Positions 16,896 through 26,235 of a stretch of 64,000 bases of DNA are shown one piece after another. The DNA lies in NCBI RefSeq assembly GCF_008016455.1, contig NZ_SAXU01000001.1:372001-436000 (forward strand). The letters run 5' to 3'. The position numbers were made by a program, and so were the translations under genes. The first letter of the stretch is position 1. The number at the start of each line of letters is the position of its first letter. The notes beneath the pieces were generated by a model, which saw only the letters and a list, made by a program, of their open reading frames with translations, had not been told where the DNA came from and did no database searches. Origin of the DNA: Brachyspira aalborgi. GTDB taxonomy: Bacteria; Spirochaetota; Brachyspiria; Brachyspirales; Brachyspiraceae.

Positions 16896-18872
16896 ATGTT
16901 TTTTTATATTAAAAGATTGATTTTATTTATTATTTTTATAAGTTTATTTTCAAGTTTATCGGCATTAGCTCAAGATAACAAATTGACTAAAGACGAAAGA
17001 GCGTTTTTAGATTATGCCAAAACGGGAAAAACTAAAAATATTGAGAAACTTTTGAAAAAAAATATAGATATAAATGTCACAGATACAAACGGCATGAAAA
17101 ATACGGCTTTAATTTACGCTGCAGATTTGGGATTTAAAGACACTGTTAAAGTTCTTATAGATTCTGGAGCCGATGTAAATATAAGAAATGAAGTTGGAGA
17201 AACCGCTATAATGAAAAGCGTATTTGCAATAAATTTTGAAACTATAAACGGAAAAAATTATAATAATTATAACGAGATAATCGATATGATTATGAGTAAA
17301 AATGCAAATTTAGAATATATGAATTCTCAAAAACAAACGGCTTTAATGCTCGCTCCAAGTCAAATAAGAAATAAATTGATAAGAAAAATTAAAGAAGGCA
17401 ATAAAAATGTAAAAAATTGTTTTGGAGATTATCCTTTAATTTATGCGGCTTCAAAAAACGATTCTTATTTAACAAGAGTATTGATAAACGAAAGAGTCGA
17501 TATTAATCAACAGGACGAAAAAGGCGATACGGCTTTAATAGTAGCTTCTTTCTGGGGAAGATATCCAATAGCAAAAATTTTGATTGACGGAAAAGCTAAA
17601 GTAAATATTGCAAATAAAAAAGGCGACACTGCATTAAAAAACGCTCTTTATAATAAACATTATAATATAGCTGACGCTTTAATAAAAGCGAAAGCCGATT
17701 TACAAATAAAAATAAATAATGAAAATATTTTATTATATTTGTCTAAAAATGCATACGATTATGATTATAGCGGAAGTATAAGAAATATGATTAGTTCCGT
17801 AAATATTAACGAAAGAGATAAAAACGGCAATACGGCTTTAATTAATATTGCAATTGGAAAAGAAGATAAAAATAGATTAAAAAAAATAAGAGCGGTTATA
17901 AGCGGAAGAGCAAATGTAAATATTCAAAATAACGAAGGATATACGGCTTTAATGTGCATTGCTTCCGATGGAGATGAAGCGACAATAAGAGCGCTTATAT
18001 CTGCAAAATCAGATTTGGATGTTGAAGATAGAGATGGAAATACGGCTTTAATATATGCCGCTCAAAATAATAATGTCGGCGGAGTAAAAGCTATGATAAG
18101 AGGAAAACCTAATTTAAATAAACAAAATAAAAACGGATATAACGCTTTAATGATAGCTTCTGAAAATGGAAATGAAGAATTGGTAAGAAGTTTAATATCT
18201 GCAAAAGCCGATTTGAATAGACAAGATAAAGACGGAAATACGGCGTTAATGTTAAGCGTTCTTAATAAAAAAAATAAAATAGTTAAAATTCTTATCGAGG
18301 CTGGAGCTAATATTAGTATAAAGAATAAAGAAAATAAAGATATATTATCCGTTATAAGAAAAGGATACGATTATTTAAATATTATTGAAATTGTCTGTCC
18401 TATCAATTCAAAAGAGCAGAATTTTATAGATTATGCCAAAGACGATATAAACGGAATAAAGAGCCTTTTAAATGATAAATCGGTAAATATAGACGCTCAA
18501 AATAAATTTGGAGATACGGCATTAATAAAAGCTTCGTTTAACGGACAAGACGATATAGTAAAAATATTATTAGACGCTAATGCAAGTTTGAATATGCAAG
18601 ATAATTTCGGACACACGGCTTTAATAGACGCTTCAAGGCAAGGTTATGATAAAGTTGCAAAACAACTTATAGACGCTAAAGCTAATTTAAATATTCAAAA
18701 TATTTACGGAAAAACCGCTTTAATACTTGCTTCGTTTTATAATCATTCTGATATTGTCAAATTATTAGTCAATGCGGGAGCAAATAGAAATATAAAAGAT
18801 AATGACGGAAAAACGGCTTTAATGTATGCAAGAGAAAAAGGCTATAGCGATATAGTTAGTTTATTAAGATAA
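16896..18872 (+). CDS. Exported ankyrin-repeat protein
   Basis: A 658-residue protein with a signal peptide (ends near LSALAQ, residue ~26) and ankyrin repeats along nearly all of its length. About 15 are visible through the recurring GNTALIYA/GYTALM, then VNI or LNIQNK pattern, with degenerate units around residues 280-310 and 480-515. The segment FIDYAKDDINGIKSLL near residue 510 repeats the style of the first repeat (FLDYAKTGKTKNIEKLL), suggesting an internal duplication of the whole array. It is likely a periplasmic or surface binding scaffold; the partner is unknown. GAGAGG precedes the ATG. Confidence 0.88.
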   Translation: MFFYIKRLILFIIFISLFSSLSALAQDNKLTKDERAFLDYAKTGKTKNIEKLLKKNIDINVTDTNGMKNTALIYAADLGFKDTVKVLIDSGADVNIRNEVGETAIMKSVFAINFETINGKNYNNYNEIIDMIMSKNANLEYMNSQKQTALMLAPSQIRNKLIRKIKEGNKNVKNCFGDYPLIYAASKNDSYLTRVLINERVDINQQDEKGDTALIVASFWGRYPIAKILIDGKAKVNIANKKGDTALKNALYNKHYNIADALIKAKADLQIKINNENILLYLSKNAYDYDYSGSIRNMISSVNINERDKNGNTALINIAIGKEDKNRLKKIRAVISGRANVNIQNNEGYTALMCIASDGDEATIRALISAKSDLDVEDRDGNTALIYAAQNNNVGGVKAMIRGKPNLNKQNKNGYNALMIASENGNEELVRSLISAKADLNRQDKDGNTALMLSVLNKKNKIVKILIEAGANISIKNKENKDILSVIRKGYDYLNIIEIVCPINSKEQNFIDYAKDDINGIKSLLNDKSVNIDAQNKFGDTALIKASFNGQDDIVKILLDANASLNMQDNFGHTALIDASRQGYDKVAKQLIDAKANLNIQNIYGKTALILASFYNHSDIVKLLVNAGANRNIKDNDGKTALMYAREKGYSDIVSLLR

Positions 18873-18986
18873 ATTTATAAATATATTTTTTTTTGAATAA
18901 AATATGCATAATAAATAGTTGAGATTTTATTTTAATTATATTATAATATTTCAAATTGATTATTAAATTATTTATAAGGAATAATA

Positions 18987-19934
18987 ATGATTTCTGTTAA
19001 AAATTTGACTAAATATTACGGCGATTTTCAAGCCTTAAAAGGAATAAGTTTTGAAATAAAATCGGGAGAAATTGTCGGAATACTCGGACCAAACGGAGCG
19101 GGAAAATCCACGACTTTAAGAATATTAACTTGTTATTTTAATCCTACTAGCGGAGATGCTATTATAGACGGAAAAAGCATATTAGACGAAGAAAATAATG
19201 TAAAAAAAATAATCGGTTATCTTCCCGAATCCGCCCCGCTTTATAACGATATGTGCGTTTTTGATTATTTAGTTTATATGGCTGATATACAAGAATTAGA
19301 AAGAAGCAAATTAAACGAAAGACTTCATTATGTAGTTAATGTTTGCGGATTAAAAGAAGTAATTTCAAAACCAATAGGAGAATTGTCTAAAGGTTATAAA
19401 CAGAGGGTAGGGCTTGCAGGAGCTATTATTCATGACCCTAAAATTCTTATTTTAGACGAACCTACAAACGGACTTGACCCAAATCAAATAGTTGAAATTA
19501 GAGAATTGATAAAAGAATTAGGAAAAGAAAAAACCGTTTTGGTTTCCACTCATATATTAAGCGAAGTTGAAGCCACTTGCTCAAGAGCGATTATAATAAA
19601 TAAAGGAAATATTATAGCGGACGATACGCCTGAAAATTTAAGTTTAAATTTTGGAAATAACAATAAATCTTCAACTATAAAAATATCTATTAAAACAAAC
19701 GACAATATAGAAAGCGTTAAAGAAAAATTATTAAGCGTTAGCGATATTTATAAAGTTGAAATTGAAGATAATTTTAATAATATAAAAGAATTAACTATAT
19801 ATTCAAATTCTGAAGAGCCAAGAGATGAAATATATAGATTTATAAAAAGCACGGATTGGATAATTTACGAAATGACGAGAGTCAAAGAGAATTTGGAAAC
19901 CGTATTCCATACATTAACTAAAGGAGACGAATAA
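18987..19934 (+). CDS. ABC transporter ATP-binding subunit (ABC-2 type, GldA-like)
   Basis: Energises the permease encoded immediately downstream. It has the full ATPase set: Walker A GPNGAGKST near residue 36, Q-loop region GYLPESAPLYNDM, signature LSKGYKQRVG, Walker B ILILDEP, and H-loop STH. The C-terminal ~90 residues form the extra domain common in GldA/NatA-type subunits. Its TAA shares one base with the ATG of the permease gene (19934), so translation is coupled. Substrate unknown. Confidence 0.9.
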   Translation: MISVKNLTKYYGDFQALKGISFEIKSGEIVGILGPNGAGKSTTLRILTCYFNPTSGDAIIDGKSILDEENNVKKIIGYLPESAPLYNDMCVFDYLVYMADIQELERSKLNERLHYVVNVCGLKEVISKPIGELSKGYKQRVGLAGAIIHDPKILILDEPTNGLDPNQIVEIRELIKELGKEKTVLVSTHILSEVEATCSRAIIINKGNIIADDTPENLSLNFGNNNKSSTIKISIKTNDNIESVKEKLLSVSDIYKVEIEDNFNNIKELTIYSNSEEPRDEIYRFIKSTDWIIYEMTRVKENLETVFHTLTKGDE

Positions 19935-20656
19935 TGGAAAATATTTTTTCTTTTAATAAATCATTAATAATATTAAAAAAGGAACTTAAGCATATTTTTC
20001 TTTCGCCGATAGCTTATATTTTTTCGGCTATATTTTTAGTAGTTTCGGGAATATATTTTTTCTCAAGATTTTTTATTATATCTCAAAACGATATGCGAGA
20101 TTATTTTTTGCTTTTACCTGTAATATTATCTCTTATAGTTCCGCCAATAACTATGGGATTATTTTCAAGCGAATTTTCAAGTGGTTCTTACGAGCTTATA
20201 ATTACTCAATCGGTTTCGACTCTTGAAATTATAATTGGAAAATTTTTATCTGCGGTTATATTTATGCTTTTTGCTCTTTTGCCGACTTTATTATATCCGA
20301 TAACTTTATTATTTTTAGGAAGATTGGATTTAGGACCTGTAATTTGCGGATATATTGGAAGCGTATTTTTAATATCGGCTTTATGTTCGATTGGAATATT
20401 TGCTTCTTCGATAACTAAAAACCAAATAATAGCTTTAATGGTTGGGCTTGCTATAACCGTATTTTTTAATATATTCTTAAAATTATTAGCTTTATTGTTT
20501 CCTTCGCTTTCAAATGTTATGGAGTTTATAAGCGGAGATTATCATTTTAATAGCATTTCGCGAGGAGTTTTGGATTTAAGAGATATTATTTATTTCTTAT
20601 CGATAACGACTATATTTTTATATTTATCTAATATAGTTCTTCAAAATAGAAAATAG
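19934..20656 (+). CDS. ABC-2 type permease (GldF-like)
   Basis: A 240-residue integral membrane protein with about six helices. It begins with a conserved cytoplasmic helix (LIILKKELKHIFLSPIAYIFS) and continues with SGSYELIITQSVSTLEIIIGKF, both typical of GldF/NosY-like ABC-2 permeases. It overlaps the ATPase gene by one base and is followed after 14 nt by a DUF4340 protein. No second permease or GldG-like subunit is present, so the complex would be a homodimeric permease plus the auxiliary protein. Confidence 0.87.
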   Translation: MENIFSFNKSLIILKKELKHIFLSPIAYIFSAIFLVVSGIYFFSRFFIISQNDMRDYFLLLPVILSLIVPPITMGLFSSEFSSGSYELIITQSVSTLEIIIGKFLSAVIFMLFALLPTLLYPITLLFLGRLDLGPVICGYIGSVFLISALCSIGIFASSITKNQIIALMVGLAITVFFNIFLKLLALLFPSLSNVMEFISGDYHFNSISRGVLDLRDIIYFLSITTIFLYLSNIVLQNRK

Positions 20657-20670
20657 GATTTGCAATTTAT

Positions 20671-21630
20671 ATGAAGAATAAAAATATTATTAAATTATTG
20701 ATTTTAGTTATAATACTTTTAATTATAAGTTTTACGGCTTTTTATATAACAAAAAAAAGAAGCGCCGAAATCGCGTCTAATAAACCAAGAACTCAAATAT
20801 TTGAGCTTAATGAAACTAACGCCAATAAATACGAATTGATATTTGAAAGCGAGCCTACAATAGTTGAAAAAATAAATAATGTTTGGAAAATAATCTCTCC
20901 GTTAAATGCGAGCGATTATAAAGTTGACCAACTTGAAGCGTTTGCAAATGTTAAAAATTTTAATACTTTAAATATCGATATGATAATTACTAATTTATCC
21001 GAAGTTAAATCTTTCGGTTTAGAAAATCCTTCAAGCGAATTTACAATTTGGGAAGGAAATAAAAAATATAAAATATTTGTCGGAGATAAAACGGCTGATG
21101 AAGAGAGATATTATGTAAAATATAATGACGAATACTTTAGCGTTGAATCAATTTATATTGACGCTTTGAAAAAAACTGTCGATATGTTGCGAGATAAAGA
21201 AATATTTAATAATCCAATATCATTAGATTCCGTTAAAACAGTTGTAATTTCTGCAGTGAATCATACGAATATTATAAAAAAAATAAATAGAACTAATTGG
21301 GTTGTTGAAACTATAGAAAATAAAACCGATCTGCAAAAAGCTTATAATGATTTTTCAACTTTATCTTTAATAAAGGCTTCGGGTTTCGTTTATAATGTTT
21401 CGCCGCGAATTGAGAGACTTTTTAGAACTCCAGACGCGATTGTTATTTTATATTTTGAAGATAATACAAAAATTATTTATCAATTAGTTTACGATATTGA
21501 CAATAAAGTATATGTTAAACCAGAAAGCGGAATTATTTACGAGGTTGATTATTCCGTGTATGACGCTTCTATGAGAGGAATTGAATATTATATAAAAAGC
21601 GAAGAAGATTTAGATACTGAAGAAATTTAA
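20671..21630 (+). CDS. DUF4340-type membrane-anchored auxiliary protein of the ABC exporter
   Basis: A 319-residue protein with one N-terminal membrane helix (residues ~5-25) and an extracytoplasmic part. The repeated pattern W.I.SPLNASDYKVD...VK....E and FGLENPSSEFTIW..NKKYKIFVGDKT is characteristic of DUF4340 proteins, which are regularly encoded after GldF/GldG-type ABC-2 transporters. The biochemical role of the family is not established. It is third in the operon, 14 nt after the permease. Confidence 0.8.
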   Translation: MKNKNIIKLLILVIILLIISFTAFYITKKRSAEIASNKPRTQIFELNETNANKYELIFESEPTIVEKINNVWKIISPLNASDYKVDQLEAFANVKNFNTLNIDMIITNLSEVKSFGLENPSSEFTIWEGNKKYKIFVGDKTADEERYYVKYNDEYFSVESIYIDALKKTVDMLRDKEIFNNPISLDSVKTVVISAVNHTNIIKKINRTNWVVETIENKTDLQKAYNDFSTLSLIKASGFVYNVSPRIERLFRTPDAIVILYFEDNTKIIYQLVYDIDNKVYVKPESGIIYEVDYSVYDASMRGIEYYIKSEEDLDTEEI

Positions 21631-21974
21631 TTAATAAAAATAAATATTTAAGTAATATTGATTATATAATTCTAAAAATGAAAAATTTCTACGCATAACA
21701 GTTAAAAAATCTTATTATAATAAAAAAATTAATGATATAATAAGCAAAATAAATAATATAAATAATTTTATTTTATTATAAAGTAGCGTTAAATTTTAAT
21801 TTTCTTAAAATTGTAAATTCGTTTTCTTTAAAAATATGTATTAAATGTATTATAAACAACGATTTTAATTTATTTTTTGTCAAATTTTTTAAATTTTTTT
21901 TGAAATTTGTATTGACATTAATTTTTATTTATTATATAAAGTCTGCGTAAAATTAATTCATAGGAGAATAAAAA
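21631..21974. other. Intergenic region before pstS
   Basis: AT-rich. It contains the pstS promoter at its right end and, at about 21660-21780, a short open stretch ending in a TAA that might be a decayed gene tail but is too short to support. Nothing else is visible. Confidence 0.4.
21912..21940 (+). promoter_or_regulatory. Promoter of the pst operon
   Basis: TTGACA (21912-21917), a 17-bp spacer and TATAAA (21935-21940) lie 34 nt before the pstS ATG, which has TAGGAG as ribosome site. No clear Pho-box repeat was recognised. Confidence 0.6.
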
Positions 21975-22784
21975 ATGAAAAAAATAATAATTTCATTGCT
22001 TGTTATAAACAGTTTTTTGTTTATAAGTTGCGGAGGTAATTCAAGCGCCTCTAAAAAAAATGTGTTAGTTTCGGGTTCTTCTTCAGTGACGCCTTTAATG
22101 TTTAAGTTGGCTGAAAAATTTGAAGAAGCGAATACTAACTATAGCGTAACGGTTGAGACTTCGGATTCTACTATCGGAGTTCAAGATACCATAAGCGGAA
22201 AAAACGATATAGGAATGGCTTCAAGAAACTTAAAAGAAAATGAGTCGCCAGAATTAGATTCTTATCTTTTATGTCAGGACGGAATAGTGATTATAGCGAA
22301 TAACGATTCTTCAATAAAACAAATAAGCGAAGAAGAATTATATAATCTATATATTAAAAACACGGCTATCGGTTCTATTTCAAAAGCCATATCGAGAGAG
22401 GACGGTTCGGGAACGAGAAGCGCATTTACCGATTTAACTTTAATAGGCAAAAAAGAGCCTCTTCCTAATACGGTTGAGATATTAGACAGCACGGGAAAAG
22501 TTAAAACTGCAGTTAATAGCGACTCTTCAAAATTAGGCTATATCTCTTTAGGTTCTATAGACGATACGATTAAACCGCTTTCTTATAAAGCGAAATCTCA
22601 AAATCAATATGTAGAGCCTTCGGTTGATAATATAAAGAGCGACAATTATAAACTCTATCGTCCGTTTTATATTTTCACTAAAAAGGGAAAAGAAATGAGC
22701 GAAGGGACAAAGGCTTTTTTAGATTTCATTGACAGCGATGTCGGAAAACAGGTTATCAATGAAAGCGGGTATGTGGCAAATTAG
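21975..22784 (+). CDS. pstS: Phosphate-binding lipoprotein PstS
   Basis: Captures phosphate outside the cytoplasmic membrane for the Pst ABC importer. The lipoprotein signal ends in LFISC (Cys near residue 19). Phosphate-site motifs are VSGSSSVTPLM (residues ~32-42), ETSDSTIGVQDTISGKNDIGMASR and the REDGSGTR loop near residue 141. The 269-residue length fits the compact PstS type of Gram-positives and spirochaetes. It is the first gene of pstS-pstCA-pstB-phoU, with a strong hairpin just after it. Confidence 0.94.
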   Translation: MKKIIISLLVINSFLFISCGGNSSASKKNVLVSGSSSVTPLMFKLAEKFEEANTNYSVTVETSDSTIGVQDTISGKNDIGMASRNLKENESPELDSYLLCQDGIVIIANNDSSIKQISEEELYNLYIKNTAIGSISKAISREDGSGTRSAFTDLTLIGKKEPLPNTVEILDSTGKVKTAVNSDSSKLGYISLGSIDDTIKPLSYKAKSQNQYVEPSVDNIKSDNYKLYRPFYIFTKKGKEMSEGTKAFLDFIDSDVGKQVINESGYVAN

Positions 22785-22793
22785 AAAATGATT

Positions 22794-22832
22794 AAGTCGG
22801 TATTACAATTAATTTTGTATGCCGACTTTTTT
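22794..22832 (+). terminator. Hairpin terminator/attenuator after pstS
   Basis: AAGTCGG pairs with CCGACTT, with extra pairing of TACAA to TTGTA across a bulge, followed by six T. It lies inside the pst operon, so partial termination would make pstS mRNA more abundant than the rest. Confidence 0.7.
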
Positions 22833-22889
22833 AATCAATTTGTTTAGTAATTATTTAAGAGTAAAAAAATAATAAAATTAAAAGAAATT

Positions 22890-24683
22890 ATGAAAGAAAA
22901 TTCTAATAAACATTTATTTAACGCTATAGTCGACAATGTTATGAAATATATATTTTTTATATGTTCTATATTTGCGGTTATTGTCGTATTTTCAATTTGT
23001 ATATTTATTTTTATTTATAGCATTCCGTTATTTAAAGAAGCGGGATTTTTCAAATTTATATTTGGAACGGATTGGCAGCCTTCGTTTAATAAATTCGGAA
23101 TTTTTCCAATGATTGTAGGTTCGCTTTATGTCACGATTCTTTCGACTTTAATTGGCGGAGGTTTTGGACTATTTACGGCAATTTATATTTCAATGTTTTG
23201 TCCTAAAAAATTAAAAATAGTTTTATCTCAAATAATAGATTTGCTTGCGGGAATTCCGTCAATAGTTTACGGATTTTTTGGAATGATAGTTTTAGTTCCT
23301 TTCTTAAAAAATATCTCTCCAAACGGAGTAGGCGAGGGCGTTTTGGCAAGTTCTATTATTTTAGGAATAATGATACTTCCCACTATAACATCTATAAGCA
23401 GATATAATTTGGAAGCGGTTTATAAATATTATTATGACGGAGCGGTTGCGCTTGGAAGCACTCATTCGCAGGCAATTTTTGGCGTTATAGTTAAAGCGGC
23501 AAAGTCGGGAATATTTTCCGCTATGGTTTTAGGAATGGGTAGAGCTATAGGAGAGACAATGGCGGTTATGATGATTGCTGGAAACGCGCCTTTTATTCCG
23601 AAAGATTTATTTTCTTATTTCAGAACTATGACTATAAATATAGCTTTGGAGATGGGATACGCTACGGGAATTCATAGAAGTTCTTTAATCGCTACGGCAT
23701 TTGTTTTGCTTTTATTTATTTTATTACTCAATATAATTTTGTATTTAATAAAAGGAAATCATATTAATTTTGATTTTATAGCTTCTATTAAAGATTTATT
23801 TTTTATAAAAAACATAAAGAAAAATATAAACGAATTCTCTTTTAAAAACATAAAAATGAAAAATGTTTCGATAAAATCGGACATATTAAAATATATTTCA
23901 ATTTTCGCTACGATTATATCGACTTTATTTCTATTATTTATAGTTTTATTTATCTTAATAAGAGGAGTTCCTTATATTAATTTTAATCTGCTTTTTGGAG
24001 AGAGCAATAATTCTCAAATGACATTATTTCCCGCAATAGTTTCAACGGCAATGATGCTTTTTATGTCGCTTATAATAGCCGTTCCTATAGGAGTTTTTTC
24101 TGCGATATATTTAACAGAATATTCTAAAGCTAATGGAAAATTAATTTATGCAATAAGAATATTTACGGATAGTTTGTCGGGAATTCCTTCTATAGTTTTT
24201 GGGCTTTTTGGTATGCTAATATTTTTAGATTTATTCGGTTTAGGAAGAAGCGTTTTGGCTGGTTCTTTAACTTTGGTTTTAATAATTCTTCCTTCGATAA
24301 TAAGGCAAACGGAAGAGACTTTAATATCTATACCTGCAAGTTTAAGAGAGGGAAGTTTGGCATTGGGCGCTTCTAAAGTTAGGACGATATTTAAAATAGT
24401 TTTACCATGCGGTTTTTCTGGAATAATCACGGCAATTATTTTGAGTATCGGAAGAATAGTCGGAGAGAGCGCCGCTTTAATTTATACTTCTGGAGCGGTT
24501 AGATATATGCCCGCTGGTTATCTTAATGCGGGAAGTTCTTTTGCGGTTATGATGTGGATGTTTTCAAGCGAAGGACTTTATATAAATCAGACATTTGCAA
24601 CGGCAAGCATTTTATTAACGATTGTAATATTTCTTAACGCTTTGCTGTTTGTTTTAAATAATAAATTAAAAAAGGATTATTAA
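22890..24683 (+). CDS. pstCA: Phosphate ABC permease, PstC-PstA fusion
   Basis: Membrane pore of the high-affinity phosphate importer. Residues ~1-290 match PstC ([54 protein letters not shown]). Residues ~330-597 match PstA ([63 protein letters not shown]). They are joined by a ~45-residue charged linker in one open frame. Each half has its own EAA-type loop and about six helices. Normally these are two genes. The start has no strong ribosome site (AAAAGAA). pstB follows after 11 nt. Confidence 0.92.
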   Translation: MKENSNKHLFNAIVDNVMKYIFFICSIFAVIVVFSICIFIFIYSIPLFKEAGFFKFIFGTDWQPSFNKFGIFPMIVGSLYVTILSTLIGGGFGLFTAIYISMFCPKKLKIVLSQIIDLLAGIPSIVYGFFGMIVLVPFLKNISPNGVGEGVLASSIILGIMILPTITSISRYNLEAVYKYYYDGAVALGSTHSQAIFGVIVKAAKSGIFSAMVLGMGRAIGETMAVMMIAGNAPFIPKDLFSYFRTMTINIALEMGYATGIHRSSLIATAFVLLLFILLLNIILYLIKGNHINFDFIASIKDLFFIKNIKKNINEFSFKNIKMKNVSIKSDILKYISIFATIISTLFLLFIVLFILIRGVPYINFNLLFGESNNSQMTLFPAIVSTAMMLFMSLIIAVPIGVFSAIYLTEYSKANGKLIYAIRIFTDSLSGIPSIVFGLFGMLIFLDLFGLGRSVLAGSLTLVLIILPSIIRQTEETLISIPASLREGSLALGASKVRTIFKIVLPCGFSGIITAIILSIGRIVGESAALIYTSGAVRYMPAGYLNAGSSFAVMMWMFSSEGLYINQTFATASILLTIVIFLNALLFVLNNKLKKDY

Positions 24684-24694
24684 GAGGATTTAAT

Positions 24695-25495
24695 ATGACT
24701 AAAGAATTAACTAATAAAAAATTAATTTTCAATTTTAATCTTGATATAGCTATTAAGACGAAAAATTTAAATTTATATTACGAAAGTTTTCAGGCTTTAA
24801 AAAATATAAATATAGATATAAATAAAAATAGCGTGACGGCTTTTATAGGACCTTCGGGCTGCGGAAAATCGACATTACTCAAAACTTTCAATAGAATGAA
24901 CGATTTAATTCCAAATTGCAAAATAGAAGGCAATATAGAAATTGGCGGATGCAATATATACGACAATAATATTAATGTTTCGTATTTAAGAAAAAATGTA
25001 GGGATGGTTTTTCAAAAATCAAATTTGTTTGCAATGAGCGTTTACGATAATATTGCATACGGACCTAGAACTTTTGGAATAAAAAAGAAATCCGAGCTTA
25101 ACGATATTGTAGAATATAGTTTGATTAAATCGGCTTTATGGGACGAGATAAAAGATAGATTAAATAAAAACGCTTTAGGTTTGTCGGGCGGACAACAACA
25201 GAGATTATGCATTGCAAGAGCTTTATCGGTTAATCCGAAAATACTTCTTATGGATGAGCCTACAAGCGCTCTTGACCCGATAAGCACGGGAAAAATAGAA
25301 GAGCTTATAAACGAACTTAAAAACGATTATACGATTGTCATAGTCACTCATAATATGCAACAGGCAATGAGAGTTTCGGATAAAACTGCATTTTTCTTAT
25401 TTGGAGAAATTGTGGAATACGAAGATACTGAAGAGATATTTTATAAACCTAAAGATGCAAGAACCGAAAGATATATTACGGGAAGATTTGGTTAA
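24695..25495 (+). CDS. pstB: Phosphate import ATP-binding protein PstB
   Basis: ATPase of the Pst importer. Walker [10 protein letters not shown] near residue 52, signature LSGGQQQR, Walker [12 protein letters not shown] and H-loop [13 protein letters not shown] are present. The C-terminal [11 protein letters not shown] is the usual PstB ending. There is a ~20-residue N-terminal extension before the first strand; the Met at residue 1 has AAGAGG upstream and is accepted. It is operonic with pstCA and phoU. Confidence 0.96.
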   Translation: MTKELTNKKLIFNFNLDIAIKTKNLNLYYESFQALKNINIDINKNSVTAFIGPSGCGKSTLLKTFNRMNDLIPNCKIEGNIEIGGCNIYDNNINVSYLRKNVGMVFQKSNLFAMSVYDNIAYGPRTFGIKKKSELNDIVEYSLIKSALWDEIKDRLNKNALGLSGGQQQRLCIARALSVNPKILLMDEPTSALDPISTGKIEELINELKNDYTIVIVTHNMQQAMRVSDKTAFFLFGEIVEYEDTEEIFYKPKDARTERYITGRFG

Positions 25496-25543
25496 AAAAT
25501 TTTTATATATTAAAATTAGAATAATATTTTATGGAGTAAATAA

Positions 25544-26188
25544 ATGATAAAATTTGATAAAGAATTAAATAATTTAAGAGAATATGTTATCGAAGCGGGA
25601 GATATGATTTTGGAAGCTTTGCGAAATGCGAGAGTCTCTTTAATAAACGGCGATATGGAGATTGCAAATCAAGTTATAGATAACGATAGAAATATAAATA
25701 GAATTTCTTATAAAATAGAAAGCGCTTGTTTGAAAATTCTTTTGCTCGAGCATCCTGTAGCCACAGATTTAAGAATAGTTTCCGCGACTTTGAAAATAGC
25801 GACAGATTTGGAGAGAATAGGCGACCAAGCAAAAGATATTTGCGATTTATTAAAATTTTTGCTTGAAGGAAATATTTATAAAGACAAAATGGATACAATA
25901 ATCGAAATGTCAAATATAATAGAAGAAATGGTTGAAGATTCTTTATCCGCTTTCGGTAAAAAAGATTTTGAATTATCGAAAAAAGTTATAGAAGCTGACG
26001 ATAAAGTCGACAAATTATTTTATAAAGTTAGAGATTCTATGGTTGATTTGATAAAGAGCGGCGCTGAAGATTCCGACCAAGCTATATATTTAATGATGAT
26101 AGCGAAATATTTTGAAAAGATGGGCGACCATGCGGAAAATATAGCTAAGTGGGTTTATTATTACAGCACGGGCGATAGGTATCAATAA
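25544..26188 (+). CDS. phoU: Phosphate-system regulator PhoU
   Basis: A cytoplasmic negative modulator of Pst transport and phosphate signalling. The 214-residue protein has two tandem three-helix PhoU bundles, each with the metal-binding pattern: DLERIGDQAKDI near residue 88 and KYFEKMGDHAENIAKW near residue 189. It follows pstB after 48 nt. No PhoR/PhoB pair is in the window. Confidence 0.95.
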   Translation: MIKFDKELNNLREYVIEAGDMILEALRNARVSLINGDMEIANQVIDNDRNINRISYKIESACLKILLLEHPVATDLRIVSATLKIATDLERIGDQAKDICDLLKFLLEGNIYKDKMDTIIEMSNIIEEMVEDSLSAFGKKDFELSKKVIEADDKVDKLFYKVRDSMVDLIKSGAEDSDQAIYLMMIAKYFEKMGDHAENIAKWVYYYSTGDRYQ

Positions 26189-26235
26189 TTTTTATTTAAA
26201 ATATGATATAATATAAAATAAAAATTACTAACGGC

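Noticed and set aside
21655-21785. Decayed gene tail before pstS
   Set aside because: The open stretch is about 40 codons of Lys/Asn/Ile, which AT-rich non-coding DNA produces easily.
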